The notes beneath the pieces are model-generated. The model searched no databases. It worked only from the letters and a program-made list of their open reading frames with translations, and was not told the origin of the DNA. From positions 1 to 51,703 of the forward strand of contig CAIYZC010000841.1 of assembly GCA_903930565.1 (NCBI GenBank): a stretch of 51,703 nt of DNA. The letters are read 5' to 3'. Made by a program: the position numbers and the translations under genes. Source of the stretch: an uncultured Pedosphaera sp. Its GTDB lineage: Bacteria > Verrucomicrobiota > Verrucomicrobiia > Limisphaerales > Pedosphaeraceae. This document shows positions 1 to 8,780 of this stretch, one piece after another (position 1 is the first letter of the stretch; every line of letters begins with the position of its first letter).

Positions 1-1
1 C

Positions 2-826
2 GCCATTCCCGGCGGACCCACCCTCGATGCCGGCACGGGGCCGGCCCCGGCCTTGTGGCCGGCGGATGTCCACGTCATCGGCAAGGACATCCTCAAGTTT
101 CACGCGGTCTACTGGCCGATCATGCTCCGCGCCATGGGGCTCGCCCAACCCCGCCAGATTTTGGTGCACGGCTGGTGGCAAAAAGACGGCCATAAACTGA
201 GCAAATCCACCGGCAACGTCGTGGACCCCTTGGCGGTGATCGCCGAATGGGGGCTGGACGCCTTCCGTTTCTATGTGGTGCGCGAACTGGCCATCGGACC
301 GGATGGGAACTGGACGGACGCCGGTTTCCAAGCCCGTTATTCCGCGGAATTGGCGAACGGACTGGGCAACCTGGTGAATCGCTCCCTGTCCATGCTCAAG
401 CGCTACCGCGCAGGCGTGGTTCCCGCCGCGGCGGAGGACCTGCGCGCGGAAGCCGAAACCGCCGTCGCGGCCACCCGGGAATGCCTGGCGCAAAATCAAT
501 TACAGGCCGCCCTCGTGGCCATTTGGGCGCTGGTGAACCGCGCCAACCAATACGTGGACCAAACCGCGCCGTTCAAACTGGCCAAAGACCCCGCGCAAGC
601 CCCGCGCTTGGACCAAGTCCTCTACACCTTGGCGGAAACCTGCCGCATCCTGGCCGTGCTGCTCGCGCCGTTCATTCCCGGCACGGCGGCCAAAATCTAC
701 GCGCAATTGGCCCTGTCCGGTTCGCCGGAGAGCTTTGCCCAATCGGCTTGGGGCGGACTCCCGCCCGGACACACGATCGGGGAACCCGCCGGGCTCTTTC
801 CCCGCAAGGACCGCCCGCCGGCATGA
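2..826 (+). CDS. metG: Methionyl-tRNA synthetase, C-terminal part (gene enters from the left edge)
   Basis: Class I aminoacyl-tRNA synthetase that charges tRNA-Met in the cytoplasm. The frame is open from base 2, so the N-terminal catalytic half lies outside the window. Visible are the conserved segment LWPADVHVIGKDILKFHAVY (about bases 47-110), the KMSKS-type ATP loop written as KLSKS at 194-208, and the helical anticodon-binding domain with the usual FKLAKDP and LAPFIPGTAAKIY stretches. The protein stops soon after the LFPRKD motif, so it lacks the C-terminal EMAP/Trbp111-like tRNA-binding domain found in many bacterial MetG proteins. Its TGA stop overlaps the ATG of the next gene (ATGA, 823-826), which implies translational coupling to an unrelated secreted protein. 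Confidence 0.95.
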   Translation, partial: AIPGGPTLDAGTGPAPALWPADVHVIGKDILKFHAVYWPIMLRAMGLAQPRQILVHGWWQKDGHKLSKSTGNVVDPLAVIAEWGLDAFRFYVVRELAIGPDGNWTDAGFQARYSAELANGLGNLVNRSLSMLKRYRAGVVPAAAEDLRAEAETAVAATRECLAQNQLQAALVAIWALVNRANQYVDQTAPFKLAKDPAQAPRLDQVLYTLAETCRILAVLLAPFIPGTAAKIYAQLALSGSPESFAQSAWGGLPPGHTIGEPAGLFPRKDRPPA

Positions 827-2628
827 CCCCCTGGCGCGCCACCACCCGCCGAGCCGCCACCGCCGCCCTGCTGGCGGCGGGCCTGCTGGTTTCGGCGCGC
901 GCCCAGGTGCTGCCCCTGCCGCCCCGCCCGCCGGACGCCCCGGGCGGCGCCGCGCTGGCGCAAGCCCTCCTCCCCCTTGACCGCGCCGCGCGGGAAGCCC
1001 GCCTCGCCACGGAATTCGCCCGGGGCAACGTGCCCGCGTTTCTCCGCCAATTGGTCCCGCTGCGGCTCGCCAACGTGGTCGCGGGCGTGACCAACGTTGC
1101 CACGCTCCACGTGACCCCCGACTATCTCGCGGTGGGTTCGGACACCGACTTCATTTACACCCCGCTGACCGCGGCCACCGCCCAACGTCTCGCCGATCTC
1201 ACCGGCTGCCTGCTGCCCACCCGGCAGTTGGTCCGCGCCATCCATACGGCCGCGCCGGTGCGGTTGATTCCCGCCCCGCTGCCACCCGGCCCGGCCATGA
1301 CCACCCTGCCGGTCTTTTTGGCCCACCAACAATCCGTCGACCGCCAACGCCGGGCGACCCTCGCCGACCATCCGCCGGGCACGCTCATCGCGGGCCACAA
1401 AAAGGATGTCGTGCTCGCGGCCACGCTCGCCACCAACGTCGGCAAAGTGGCCATTTTCGGCTGGCAGCAACCCGACGGGCACGCCATCCAACCCCTGTAC
1501 GCCGGCCACGCGGCGAGGTGGGTGGACTACAGCCATGGCATCCGGTTCATCCAAGCCGCGGCGGAAATCAACGGGCAACCCGCGGCGCTGCCCGCGGCCC
1601 TCGCCGATCCCGCCCTGGCCGGCCTGTTCAGCGACGAAGGCCCGTTGCGCGCGACCCGCTACCCCACCAACCTTCCGCCAGCGACCGCCGCCGCCGATCC
1701 GGAACCCTGGTCCGAATGGTCCGCCGGCGCTTTCGGGGAACGCGATTTGGAGTATGCGGTGGAACCGGAAATCACCGTCCATCTCAACCTCCCCGCCGGC
1801 TTCCGCCCCGCGCAGCCTTTGGAATTCGTCTGCTTCGCGCTCCCCAACGGCAACACCATCGCCCAAACCATGGGCCACGCCCTCCGCCCGGGGGAGGATT
1901 GGCATTTCAACATCCAACACCTCGCCGCGCAAACCCGTTTTGTTCGCGACCACCGCCCGGATCGCGCGGTCGTCGTGGCCTATTTGGCGGCCGACGGCCT
2001 GAGTTGGCCCGCTTGGCGCCGCCGCCACGCCGACCGCCCGGAACGTCCGGCGGAACTCGTCGCTCAACTCCGCGCCCTCTTCCCCAACCCCTCCGCGGGT
2101 CTTACCCTCGCGGCCCACAGCGGCGGCGGCGCATTCGTGTTCGGCTGCCTGGACGCCCCCGACGGACCGCCCGCCGCCGTCACCCGCCTGGCCTTCCTGG
2201 ACGCCAATTATGCTTACACCACCGAGCGCCACTTGGGCCGACTGACCGCTTGGCTGCGCGCCGCCCCGGACCATGAACTCCGCCTCCTGGCATACGACGA
2301 CGCCTCCGCCCTGCTCCACGGCACTAATTTTGTCAGCGCCGCCGGCGGGACTTGGGGCCGCAGCCACCAAATGCTCGCCGACCTCGCGCCCGCCTTCCCC
2401 TTCCACGCGCAAACCAACGCGGACTTTGAAAACTATTCGGCCCTCGCCGGCCGCATCACCTTCCAGCTCCGCGCCAATCCCGGCCGGGAAATACTCCACA
2501 CAGTCCAAGTTGAGCGCAACGGGTTCATCCACTGCCTGCTGGCCGGCACCGTCGCGGAAAATCAGGACTACCGCTACTATGGTCCCCGGGCCTACACCAA
2601 TTGGATCTCCGCCGCCCCCGCACCTTGA
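823..2628 (+). CDS. Secreted alpha/beta-hydrolase-like protein
   Basis: A 601-residue protein with an arginine-rich start and a hydrophobic Ala/Leu stretch ending near SARA-Q (about residues 1-27), which looks like a signal peptide for export. The C-terminal half resembles an alpha/beta-hydrolase fold. The segment LTLAAHSGGGAFVFG has a nucleophile-elbow-like serine near residue 433. It is followed by an Asp in FLDANY and a His near the C-terminus in NGFIH, in the order expected for a Ser-Asp-His triad. The elbow is A-H-S-G-G rather than strict G-x-S-x-G. The N-terminal half (about residues 30-330) is not recognised. The start was chosen at the ATGA overlap with metG because the signal peptide begins there; the reading frame upstream is only a shadow of metG. 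Substrate unknown; an esterase or carbohydrate esterase role is possible but unproven. Confidence 0.75.
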   Translation: MTPWRATTRRAATAALLAAGLLVSARAQVLPLPPRPPDAPGGAALAQALLPLDRAAREARLATEFARGNVPAFLRQLVPLRLANVVAGVTNVATLHVTPDYLAVGSDTDFIYTPLTAATAQRLADLTGCLLPTRQLVRAIHTAAPVRLIPAPLPPGPAMTTLPVFLAHQQSVDRQRRATLADHPPGTLIAGHKKDVVLAATLATNVGKVAIFGWQQPDGHAIQPLYAGHAARWVDYSHGIRFIQAAAEINGQPAALPAALADPALAGLFSDEGPLRATRYPTNLPPATAAADPEPWSEWSAGAFGERDLEYAVEPEITVHLNLPAGFRPAQPLEFVCFALPNGNTIAQTMGHALRPGEDWHFNIQHLAAQTRFVRDHRPDRAVVVAYLAADGLSWPAWRRRHADRPERPAELVAQLRALFPNPSAGLTLAAHSGGGAFVFGCLDAPDGPPAAVTRLAFLDANYAYTTERHLGRLTAWLRAAPDHELRLLAYDDASALLHGTNFVSAAGGTWGRSHQMLADLAPAFPFHAQTNADFENYSALAGRITFQLRANPGREILHTVQVERNGFIHCLLAGTVAENQDYRYYGPRAYTNWISAAPAP

Positions 2629-2656
2629 GCGGGGATGGCGGGGCGGCGGCGGTGAA

Positions 2657-2953
2657 TCACGAGCCCGGTTGCCATTCCGCCGGCGCGGCGGCTCCTGGTT
2701 GCGGTAGCCCCGGCGTGGCCCGGGGCCGGACCAGCCAACCCGCCCAAAGCAGCATGGCCAACCAACCCACCCCCGTCCAACCCCAGTAAATATTGCCCCG
2801 CGTCACCCGGTGGCCCCCGGGGGCGCTTACGGCCACCCAAGCGGGGAACAAGTAAACACACGCCGCCCCGGCGCAACCCAAGGCCACGACATTCAGCCCG
2901 GCCTCGACCACCATCCCGCCGATGCGCTTGCCCGCCACCCAGATTTTTTTCAT
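2657..2953 (-). CDS. Small two-helix membrane protein, unknown function
   Basis: A 98-residue product starting MKKIWVAGKRIGG. Two hydrophobic stretches (about residues 14-43 and 53-75, the latter rich in Trp and Gly) suggest two membrane helices, followed by a Pro/Ala-rich tail. The start at 2953 was preferred over an upstream in-frame start because an AGGGG sequence lies just before it and the upstream residues look non-coding. No family is recognised. It lies downstream of, and on the same strand as, the two secreted sugar-enzyme-like genes at 3072-5710, separated by about 118 bases. Short length and lack of homology make this a tentative gene. Confidence 0.55.
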   Translation of the reverse strand: MKKIWVAGKRIGGMVVEAGLNVVALGCAGAACVYLFPAWVAVSAPGGHRVTRGNIYWGWTGVGWLAMLLWAGWLVRPRATPGLPQPGAAAPAEWQPGS

Positions 2954-3071
2954 AACCCCTGGCCACCCGCCCCGGTTGGTTGCGGACGCCCCAGGCGCCC
3001 CCACCCACCGCAATTACCTACTCATATAATACCACGATTCACACCCAATCTCCAGTGGATGCGAATTCCCT

Positions 3072-4322
3072 TCAATCCACTTTGTCCGCCGCCACCCAGG
3101 CCGCCCGGATCGCGTCCTCATCCCCGAAGCCGTCGGGCACCGCCGGTCCGGGCTGGTTCGCGTGGTACCAGTGCTTGCCGTCGAGCCGCGAACTGAGCGT
3201 TCGACTGCCCGGCATTTGCAAATGCCCCGCCGGATCGGTGCGCCGCACCCAGGGCGCCGCGTAGGCCAGCCAATCCCGCCGCCGCGCGGCGTCCAAGTGC
3301 GCGAACCAAGTGATCTCGTCATAGCCCCACACCCAGATTCCGCCCGCACCCGCCTGGCCAGGGGTCTTGCTCCCCCCCCAATTATCCAGTTCAACCAGAT
3401 AGGGGAGGTGCTCGCAACTCCAACCGGCCGGGGTGGTGCCGCCCTTGCTGCGCCGGAAGAGACTATCCGAAAAGCCCACCTCGAGAATGGCGCGGAGGGG
3501 TTCCGGCGGCGCCTCCTTGATCCGCAACGGGAAGGAATGAAAATCCAGCAACAGCCGCCCTTCCCGTTGCAGCCCGCCCCCGGGCACATGGGCGTCGCAC
3601 AACAACCAATGGCGCCGTGCTTTCTCCCCGGCATGGGCGCGCGCCCGGGCGAACACCCCGGCCCATTGGCGCAAATCGCGGTCGTTCCCGTTCATCAACT
3701 CGACTTGCCCGTAATGAATCGCCTCGATGCCAATATCGATATAGCTGGCGGCGAGAAAGTAAAACCACAACTGCGTTTCCGGCCGGCTTACATCCGGCAC
3801 CGAAGCGTTCGGCCCCCAGTGGTTGCGGCGGCGGCCGTCGGCATAAAGCATGTCCTCATACCGGAAATTACGCGTTTCCACCGGCTGCCCGAGTGCGGTC
3901 AAGGCCCACGCCGGCACCGGCACTTGGTTCACCTGCGCGGTGACGATCTCGAAAATGCAGGCCTGCAGGATCATTTCCGGGTCGGCGGCGTGCACCTGCG
4001 GAATCAATTGGCGGGCGCGCTCCAAATTGGCCGGCAGATTGGCCTCGCCCGCCCAGAGGCACAAACTGCGGCCAATGAACTTTGCGCCCGTCGCCCGCAG
4101 CATCCGCAAGTTGTCCGGGAAATCCCCCCGGCCGTTCAGCACCCCTTCGGTGCTGATGGCCCGCGCGAGATAGTGCTCCAAGACCACCCGTGGCATCGGA
4201 CCGTCAAACTGGTAGGGCGAGGGGGCCTCGGCCGCCGCCGCCCCGGTGGCCGCGGACAACCAACCCACCGCCAACCCCGCCCATCCCGCCAACCATCGCC
4301 GTAAACCGTTGCGCATTTTCAT
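3072..4322 (-). CDS. Secreted protein, possibly glycoside-hydrolase-like
   Basis: A 416-residue protein with a clear signal peptide (MKMRNGLRRW, then a hydrophobic core, AAAAEA near residue 32). The mature part is rich in aromatic and acidic residues, with segments such as GIEAIHYGQVELMNGND, HWLLCDAHVPGG and IWVWGYDEITWFAH. These look like strand ends of a TIM-barrel carbohydrate enzyme with Glu/Asp and Trp at the active face, but no family can be named with certainty. The ATG overlaps the TGA of the upstream GH71/99-like gene (ATGA at 4319-4322 on the minus strand), so the two are co-transcribed and probably translationally coupled. That suggests they act on the same exported polysaccharide or product. 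Confidence 0.75.
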   Translation of the reverse strand: MKMRNGLRRWLAGWAGLAVGWLSAATGAAAAEAPSPYQFDGPMPRVVLEHYLARAISTEGVLNGRGDFPDNLRMLRATGAKFIGRSLCLWAGEANLPANLERARQLIPQVHAADPEMILQACIFEIVTAQVNQVPVPAWALTALGQPVETRNFRYEDMLYADGRRRNHWGPNASVPDVSRPETQLWFYFLAASYIDIGIEAIHYGQVELMNGNDRDLRQWAGVFARARAHAGEKARRHWLLCDAHVPGGGLQREGRLLLDFHSFPLRIKEAPPEPLRAILEVGFSDSLFRRSKGGTTPAGWSCEHLPYLVELDNWGGSKTPGQAGAGGIWVWGYDEITWFAHLDAARRRDWLAYAAPWVRRTDPAGHLQMPGSRTLSSRLDGKHWYHANQPGPAVPDGFGDEDAIRAAWVAADKVD

Positions 4323-5710
4323 CGGTATAAATCTCCCGGCACCGTCTCGCTCACGGGAATTTCACCCCGGATCAACCGGCCCCCCCGCCCCACCAGCCGC
4401 AGATAAAAATCCGACGGCAACCCTTCCAAGTTCACAAACGGAGAGGCCCCCACCGGAGGATCATCCGTGCATTTGAAGATGGCGGTGCCTTCGTCCACCT
4501 CGTCAAACATCGCCTGATACACCATCGTGGCCCCGGCCTGCCGGGCTTGCACCAACTGGCCCCACAGAAATTGACCGCGCAACCGGGGAATCTGATTGGG
4601 CGGCGACTTGGTGTTCATGTTGTGCCAACTAAATCCCGGAAAGACGACCGGCAGGAACTCCTTGCCCTGCGCGCGGCACCATTCCAAATCGGGCTTCAAG
4701 GTTCGCTCGGCGTATTCCGCCGCCGCCGCCGGCGTGCCGTAGCGGCCCACCGTCCAAGGACTGACAATGTCGGCGGCGCGGATCAGATCGTGCAAGGCGG
4801 GGTCGGGCAAAGTGTCCCGGGTGAGCGTGCGCCAATACGTCGGCACGCCCAAGATGACCGTGCACCCCCCGTATTGGGGATCGTCCTTAAGGAAGCGGAC
4901 CAATGCCCGCCCCTCGGCCAGGGTGTAGCGGCGGCGGTCATTGAAACCCAATCCCCACACCGACACCACCGGCTTCCCGCCATGGCGGAGATACGCCGGG
5001 TCGCGGGTGATGTGCATCCGGTCCACCAGCAGCTTCCAATCGGCCGTCACCCGGCCCATCTGGTTGCTCCCCAGGCCGCTCAAGTCGTACATTACGGCGT
5101 AGGCGCGCCCGTACAAGTTCGCCCCCTCGCGGCAATGGTCCAACACCACGTTGACGTGCCGGAGGGATTGGTTCCCCCCCGTCTCGGTGATGAACCGCTG
5201 CACGAATACCCCGTCCAAACCATATTGCTGCATCCAAGCGAAGTGGCGCAGCACCGTCCGGCGGTTGAAGGAGCTGAAGACCTCCGCCGTCCGGCCGTCG
5301 GCATGCCGGAACGGGGTGGCGTAACGCTCCGCCGGGGTGAGTTCGGAAACGTCCGGCCACAGGTCAATTTTGCAGTTCCCCGGTTCAAACCGCCCGCCCT
5401 GCCCCCAGTGCGTCCAACCGCGCCCCGCCGCATCACCCACAGCCGTAAACCAACCTTGGTACCCCGCCATCACTTTCCCGGTCAGCGTGTGGACATCCAC
5501 GCCGGGGTGGCTCGGCCCGGCGTACGGCCGCATGGTCCGTTCCACCACCCCCGCCCGGTCCAGACCCGCCGGGTCGCCCCAATCCTCCACCGCTTCGGGA
5601 ATCACGACGGCGGCCGGCGGCGGCGCGGCCGGGCTGGGCAGCAGCGTGGCCAGGCCCAAGGCGAAGGCCGGGAAGAGGCGGGGCAGGAGTGGCATAGTGT
5701 CGGACGGCAT
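4319..5710 (-). CDS. Secreted glycoside hydrolase family 71/99-like protein
   Basis: A 463-residue exported protein. The signal peptide covers roughly residues 1-30 (LLPRLFPAFALGLATLLPSP). The segment VMAGYQGWFTAVGD followed by GWTHWG is typical of proteins annotated as GH71/GH99-like, a TIM-barrel group that includes endo-mannosidases and related enzymes. Further barrel-like segments are GLDGVFVQRFI, AYAVMYDLSG, KPVVSVWGLGFND and VVFPGFSWHNMN, and the C-terminal MVYQAMFDEVDEGTAIFK is also characteristic. The start at 5710 was chosen because GGAG lies a few bases upstream; an internal ATG at 5695 has no such site. It heads a leftward operon, diverging from the sensor kinase at 5790 across 79 bases. 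Substrate cannot be told from sequence. Confidence 0.85.
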   Translation of the reverse strand: MPSDTMPLLPRLFPAFALGLATLLPSPAAPPPAAVVIPEAVEDWGDPAGLDRAGVVERTMRPYAGPSHPGVDVHTLTGKVMAGYQGWFTAVGDAAGRGWTHWGQGGRFEPGNCKIDLWPDVSELTPAERYATPFRHADGRTAEVFSSFNRRTVLRHFAWMQQYGLDGVFVQRFITETGGNQSLRHVNVVLDHCREGANLYGRAYAVMYDLSGLGSNQMGRVTADWKLLVDRMHITRDPAYLRHGGKPVVSVWGLGFNDRRRYTLAEGRALVRFLKDDPQYGGCTVILGVPTYWRTLTRDTLPDPALHDLIRAADIVSPWTVGRYGTPAAAAEYAERTLKPDLEWCRAQGKEFLPVVFPGFSWHNMNTKSPPNQIPRLRGQFLWGQLVQARQAGATMVYQAMFDEVDEGTAIFKCTDDPPVGASPFVNLEGLPSDFYLRLVGRGGRLIRGEIPVSETVPGDLYR

Positions 5711-5789
5711 TAAACTCCGGTGCCCCCCCGGGTGCAAGCCTCCGTGAGTTTGTGCGTGAAAGAATGGGCGCGGGGCGTATCCTACCCCC

Positions 5790-8780
5790 ATGCGCCATTC
5801 CGCCCGCCTGGTGACCGTCCCAGTCCGCGTCCTGCTGGCCGCGGTGGCCGGGGCGTGGGCCGCGGTCGCCGCCCCCCTGCCCCCGGTGACGAGCCTGGCG
5901 CAACTCGGCCGCTGGGCGGAAACCAACCGGGCGGGATCGGATTTGGAATACCACCTTGCCGGCGTGCTCTGCACCCCCAGCCCGGCCGATGGGGGCCTGT
6001 TGCTGCAGGACGCCTCGGGCGCGGCTTGGCTGGCGGCGCGCTGGCGGCATCCGGCCCTCCCCGCCGGGCAACTGGTCCAAGTAACCGGGCGCACGGACGG
6101 CTTGACCCGCCTCAACACCACCGAGCTGCCTCCGGCCAAACACCCCGTCCCGCCTCCGGATTTGCAGTTGACCGGGCAGACGGATCCCCCTCCCCCCCGG
6201 CGCTGGACGGCGGGCTGGCCGTTGGGGGGCGAGACCGCTCCCCAATGGGCGGAACTCGAAGGCGAAGTCGCGTTTTGGAACCGTCCCTCCGGCTCCGCCG
6301 GGCTGGAATTGCGGCTGGGCGGCGACCGAACCGAATTGCGGTTGGGCACCGCCGAGTGGACGCCCCCCGCTTATCTGGAGCACGGCCGCCTGCGCGCCCG
6401 CGGCCTGGCCCTGCCCGCCCGGACCATCCAGGGCACCCGGCTGGTTGGCGCGTTGTGGGTGCCGGACCCCACCACCGGCTTGGAGCCGGTGGCCATCCCC
6501 CCCGCCGCCTGGGGGGCGCAAGCGCCCCGCGCGATCAGTTACCTGGGCCGCCGGCAAACCGCAGGCGGCCCCCCGGAGCCGGTTTTGCTCCAGGGCGAAA
6601 TCCGCAACGTAAACGGACCGCATTCGCTGGTGCTGGAGGATGCGACGGGCACCGCCACCGTGGAAACCATCGGCCCTGCGCCGGCGGTGGGCGCCAGTCA
6701 CTGGGAGGTGCTCGGGCGTTGGGCGCCCGACGGTCCCGCCGGGCTCGTGCGCGACGCGGTCCTGCGCGAAGTGCCCGAACCTGCGGGCGAAGCCGCCGGC
6801 GACCTCCCCTGGCTAACCACGGCCGAGGAGGTGCAGAGCCTCTCCCGGGAGGAGGCCCGCCGGGCCTATCCGGTAAGGCTCCGCGGCGTGGTGGGTTGGG
6901 TGGCCGCCAAACATGACAGTTTGATCGTCCAGGATGCCACCCGCGGCATTTACCTGCGCCAAACCCCGCCCGAAGCCCCACTGCGGCCCCGGATTGGAGA
7001 GGACTGGGAATTCGAAGGCGTGAGCGACCCGGCCGACTTCGCCCCGGTGGTCATCGTCCGGCACGCCGTCCGCCATGGCGCCGGCCAATTACCCGAGCCC
7101 ATCCGCCCCAGCTGGGATCAGTTGATCAACGGCAGTCTGGACGCGCAGTACGTCGAAATCCAAGGCGTGGTGGCCGCCCCCGAGGCGCAGGCCGTGACCC
7201 TGCTGACGGCGGGCGGCAAACTCCGTGTCGCCCTGCCGGAATTCGCCCCCGGAATCCTGCCCGCGTACCGGGACGCCGTGGTCCGGCTGCGCGGCTGCCT
7301 GTTCGCGGATTGGAGCGCCAGCACGCACCAAGTCCGCATCGCGCGGCAGATTCGGCTCGGGAATGCGACCCTCTCCGTCGTCGAACCCCCGCCCGCCAAC
7401 ACCTTCGCCGCGCCCCGCAAACATGTGGGGGAGCTGCTGCTCTTCGATCCGCAGGCCGGCGCGCTCCAACGCGTCCGGGTCGCCGGCCAGTTGCTCCGCA
7501 CCGCCGGCGACACCTGCTGGATGCTCGATGGCACGAACGGCCTTCGGTTCCTCCCCCGCGACCCGGTCCAATTCGCGCCCGGGGACTTGGTGGAAGTGGT
7601 CGGCTTCCCCGAGTGGCTCGGGGCCTCCCCCTTGCTTCGGGAGGCCGTGGCCCGCAAAACCGGCCAAGCCCCCCTCCCCGAGCCGCGCCGCCTGCTGCCG
7701 GCCAACTCCCTCCGCGGTGGTTACGACGCCACCTGGGTCCGCGCCGCCGGCCGGTTGTTCGTCGTCCGCCACACCCGGCTGGAGCACCTCTTGGAATTGC
7801 AGGATGGCAGCGGCATGTTTCTCGCCCGCCTGCCCGCCGCCGCCGGGCCGTTGCCCGCGCTGGCCCCCGGCACTTGGGTGGAATTGACCGGGGTCTACGC
7901 GGGCCAGGGCGGAGGCCGCCGCGAGGGCCGCGAAATCCCCTCCTTTGAGCTGCTGCTCAACTCCCCGCGGGACCTGCGCATTGTTTCCCAACCCGGTTGG
8001 TGGACCCTGGGGCGATTGATGGCTGTGGTCGGGGTCCTGGCCGGGGTGCTGGTGCTCGCCTTCATCTGGATCACCCTGCTGCGGCGCGAGGTGGACCGCC
8101 GCACCGCCCAATTGGCGGCCGCCACCCGGGAACGCCAGCGGGCCGAACAACTCCGGGCGGTCGAAGGGGAGCGCGCCCGTATCGCCCGCGATTTGCACGA
8201 CGACCTCGGCGGCAGCCTGACGGAAATCGGCATGTTGGCCAGCTCCGGCCCCGGCCGAGCCTTCGCCCCCGAGCAGGCCCGGGAACGCCTCGGCGTCATC
8301 GCCGGCAAGGCGCGCACCCTGGTCCATGCCTTGGATGAACTGGTCTGGGCCGTCAACCCCCAGAACGACACCCTGGTTTCCCTGGCGGGCTACCTCGCCG
8401 GCTATGTGGATGAGTTCCTTTCCGCCACCGGCATCCCGCACCGCGTCCTCCTGCCCCGCCCCCTGCCCCCGGTCCTCCTCCCCGCCGAGGTGCGGCACAG
8501 CCTGTTCCTCGCCGTGAAGGAGGCCCTCAGCAACGCCGCCCGCCACTCCGGCGCGACGGAAATCACGTTCCAACTGGCGGCCGCGGAGGACCGATTGGAA
8601 CTCCAAATCATTGACAATGGCCGCGGGTTCGCTAACCTGTCGCCCTCCACCGGCAACGGCCTCGGCAACCTGGCGGAACGTATGCGGCAACTCAACGGCA
8701 ACTGTCTCCTCGCTTCCCGGCCCGGCCAGGGAACGGTGGTAACCCTGCGCCTGCCCCTCCCCGCCCCCGCCCGCCCATGA
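5790..8780 (+). CDS. NarL-type sensor histidine kinase with long exported sensor of OB-like repeats
   Basis: A 996-residue membrane kinase. After a signal peptide (to about residue 28), some 700 residues are predicted to be outside the cytoplasm. They contain about six or seven recurring units with the pattern 'V-x-L-x-G-x-V ... L-x-L-Q/E-D-A/G-S/T-G ... PG-x-x-V-x-V-x-G', which looks like tandem OB-fold-like beta barrels. A transmembrane helix follows (about 741-763). The cytoplasmic part carries a HisKA_3 dimerisation helix with phospho-acceptor His803 in ARIARDLHDDLGG, and an HATPase domain with N box KEALSNAARHSGA and G box DNGRGF / NGLGNLAERM. The stop overlaps the start of the response regulator (ATGA, 8777-8780). 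Family and catalytic residues are clear; the ligand of the repeat sensor is unknown. Confidence 0.92.
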   Translation: MRHSARLVTVPVRVLLAAVAGAWAAVAAPLPPVTSLAQLGRWAETNRAGSDLEYHLAGVLCTPSPADGGLLLQDASGAAWLAARWRHPALPAGQLVQVTGRTDGLTRLNTTELPPAKHPVPPPDLQLTGQTDPPPPRRWTAGWPLGGETAPQWAELEGEVAFWNRPSGSAGLELRLGGDRTELRLGTAEWTPPAYLEHGRLRARGLALPARTIQGTRLVGALWVPDPTTGLEPVAIPPAAWGAQAPRAISYLGRRQTAGGPPEPVLLQGEIRNVNGPHSLVLEDATGTATVETIGPAPAVGASHWEVLGRWAPDGPAGLVRDAVLREVPEPAGEAAGDLPWLTTAEEVQSLSREEARRAYPVRLRGVVGWVAAKHDSLIVQDATRGIYLRQTPPEAPLRPRIGEDWEFEGVSDPADFAPVVIVRHAVRHGAGQLPEPIRPSWDQLINGSLDAQYVEIQGVVAAPEAQAVTLLTAGGKLRVALPEFAPGILPAYRDAVVRLRGCLFADWSASTHQVRIARQIRLGNATLSVVEPPPANTFAAPRKHVGELLLFDPQAGALQRVRVAGQLLRTAGDTCWMLDGTNGLRFLPRDPVQFAPGDLVEVVGFPEWLGASPLLREAVARKTGQAPLPEPRRLLPANSLRGGYDATWVRAAGRLFVVRHTRLEHLLELQDGSGMFLARLPAAAGPLPALAPGTWVELTGVYAGQGGGRREGREIPSFELLLNSPRDLRIVSQPGWWTLGRLMAVVGVLAGVLVLAFIWITLLRREVDRRTAQLAAATRERQRAEQLRAVEGERARIARDLHDDLGGSLTEIGMLASSGPGRAFAPEQARERLGVIAGKARTLVHALDELVWAVNPQNDTLVSLAGYLAGYVDEFLSATGIPHRVLLPRPLPPVLLPAEVRHSLFLAVKEALSNAARHSGATEITFQLAAAEDRLELQIIDNGRGFANLSPSTGNGLGNLAERMRQLNGNCLLASRPGQGTVVTLRLPLPAPARP

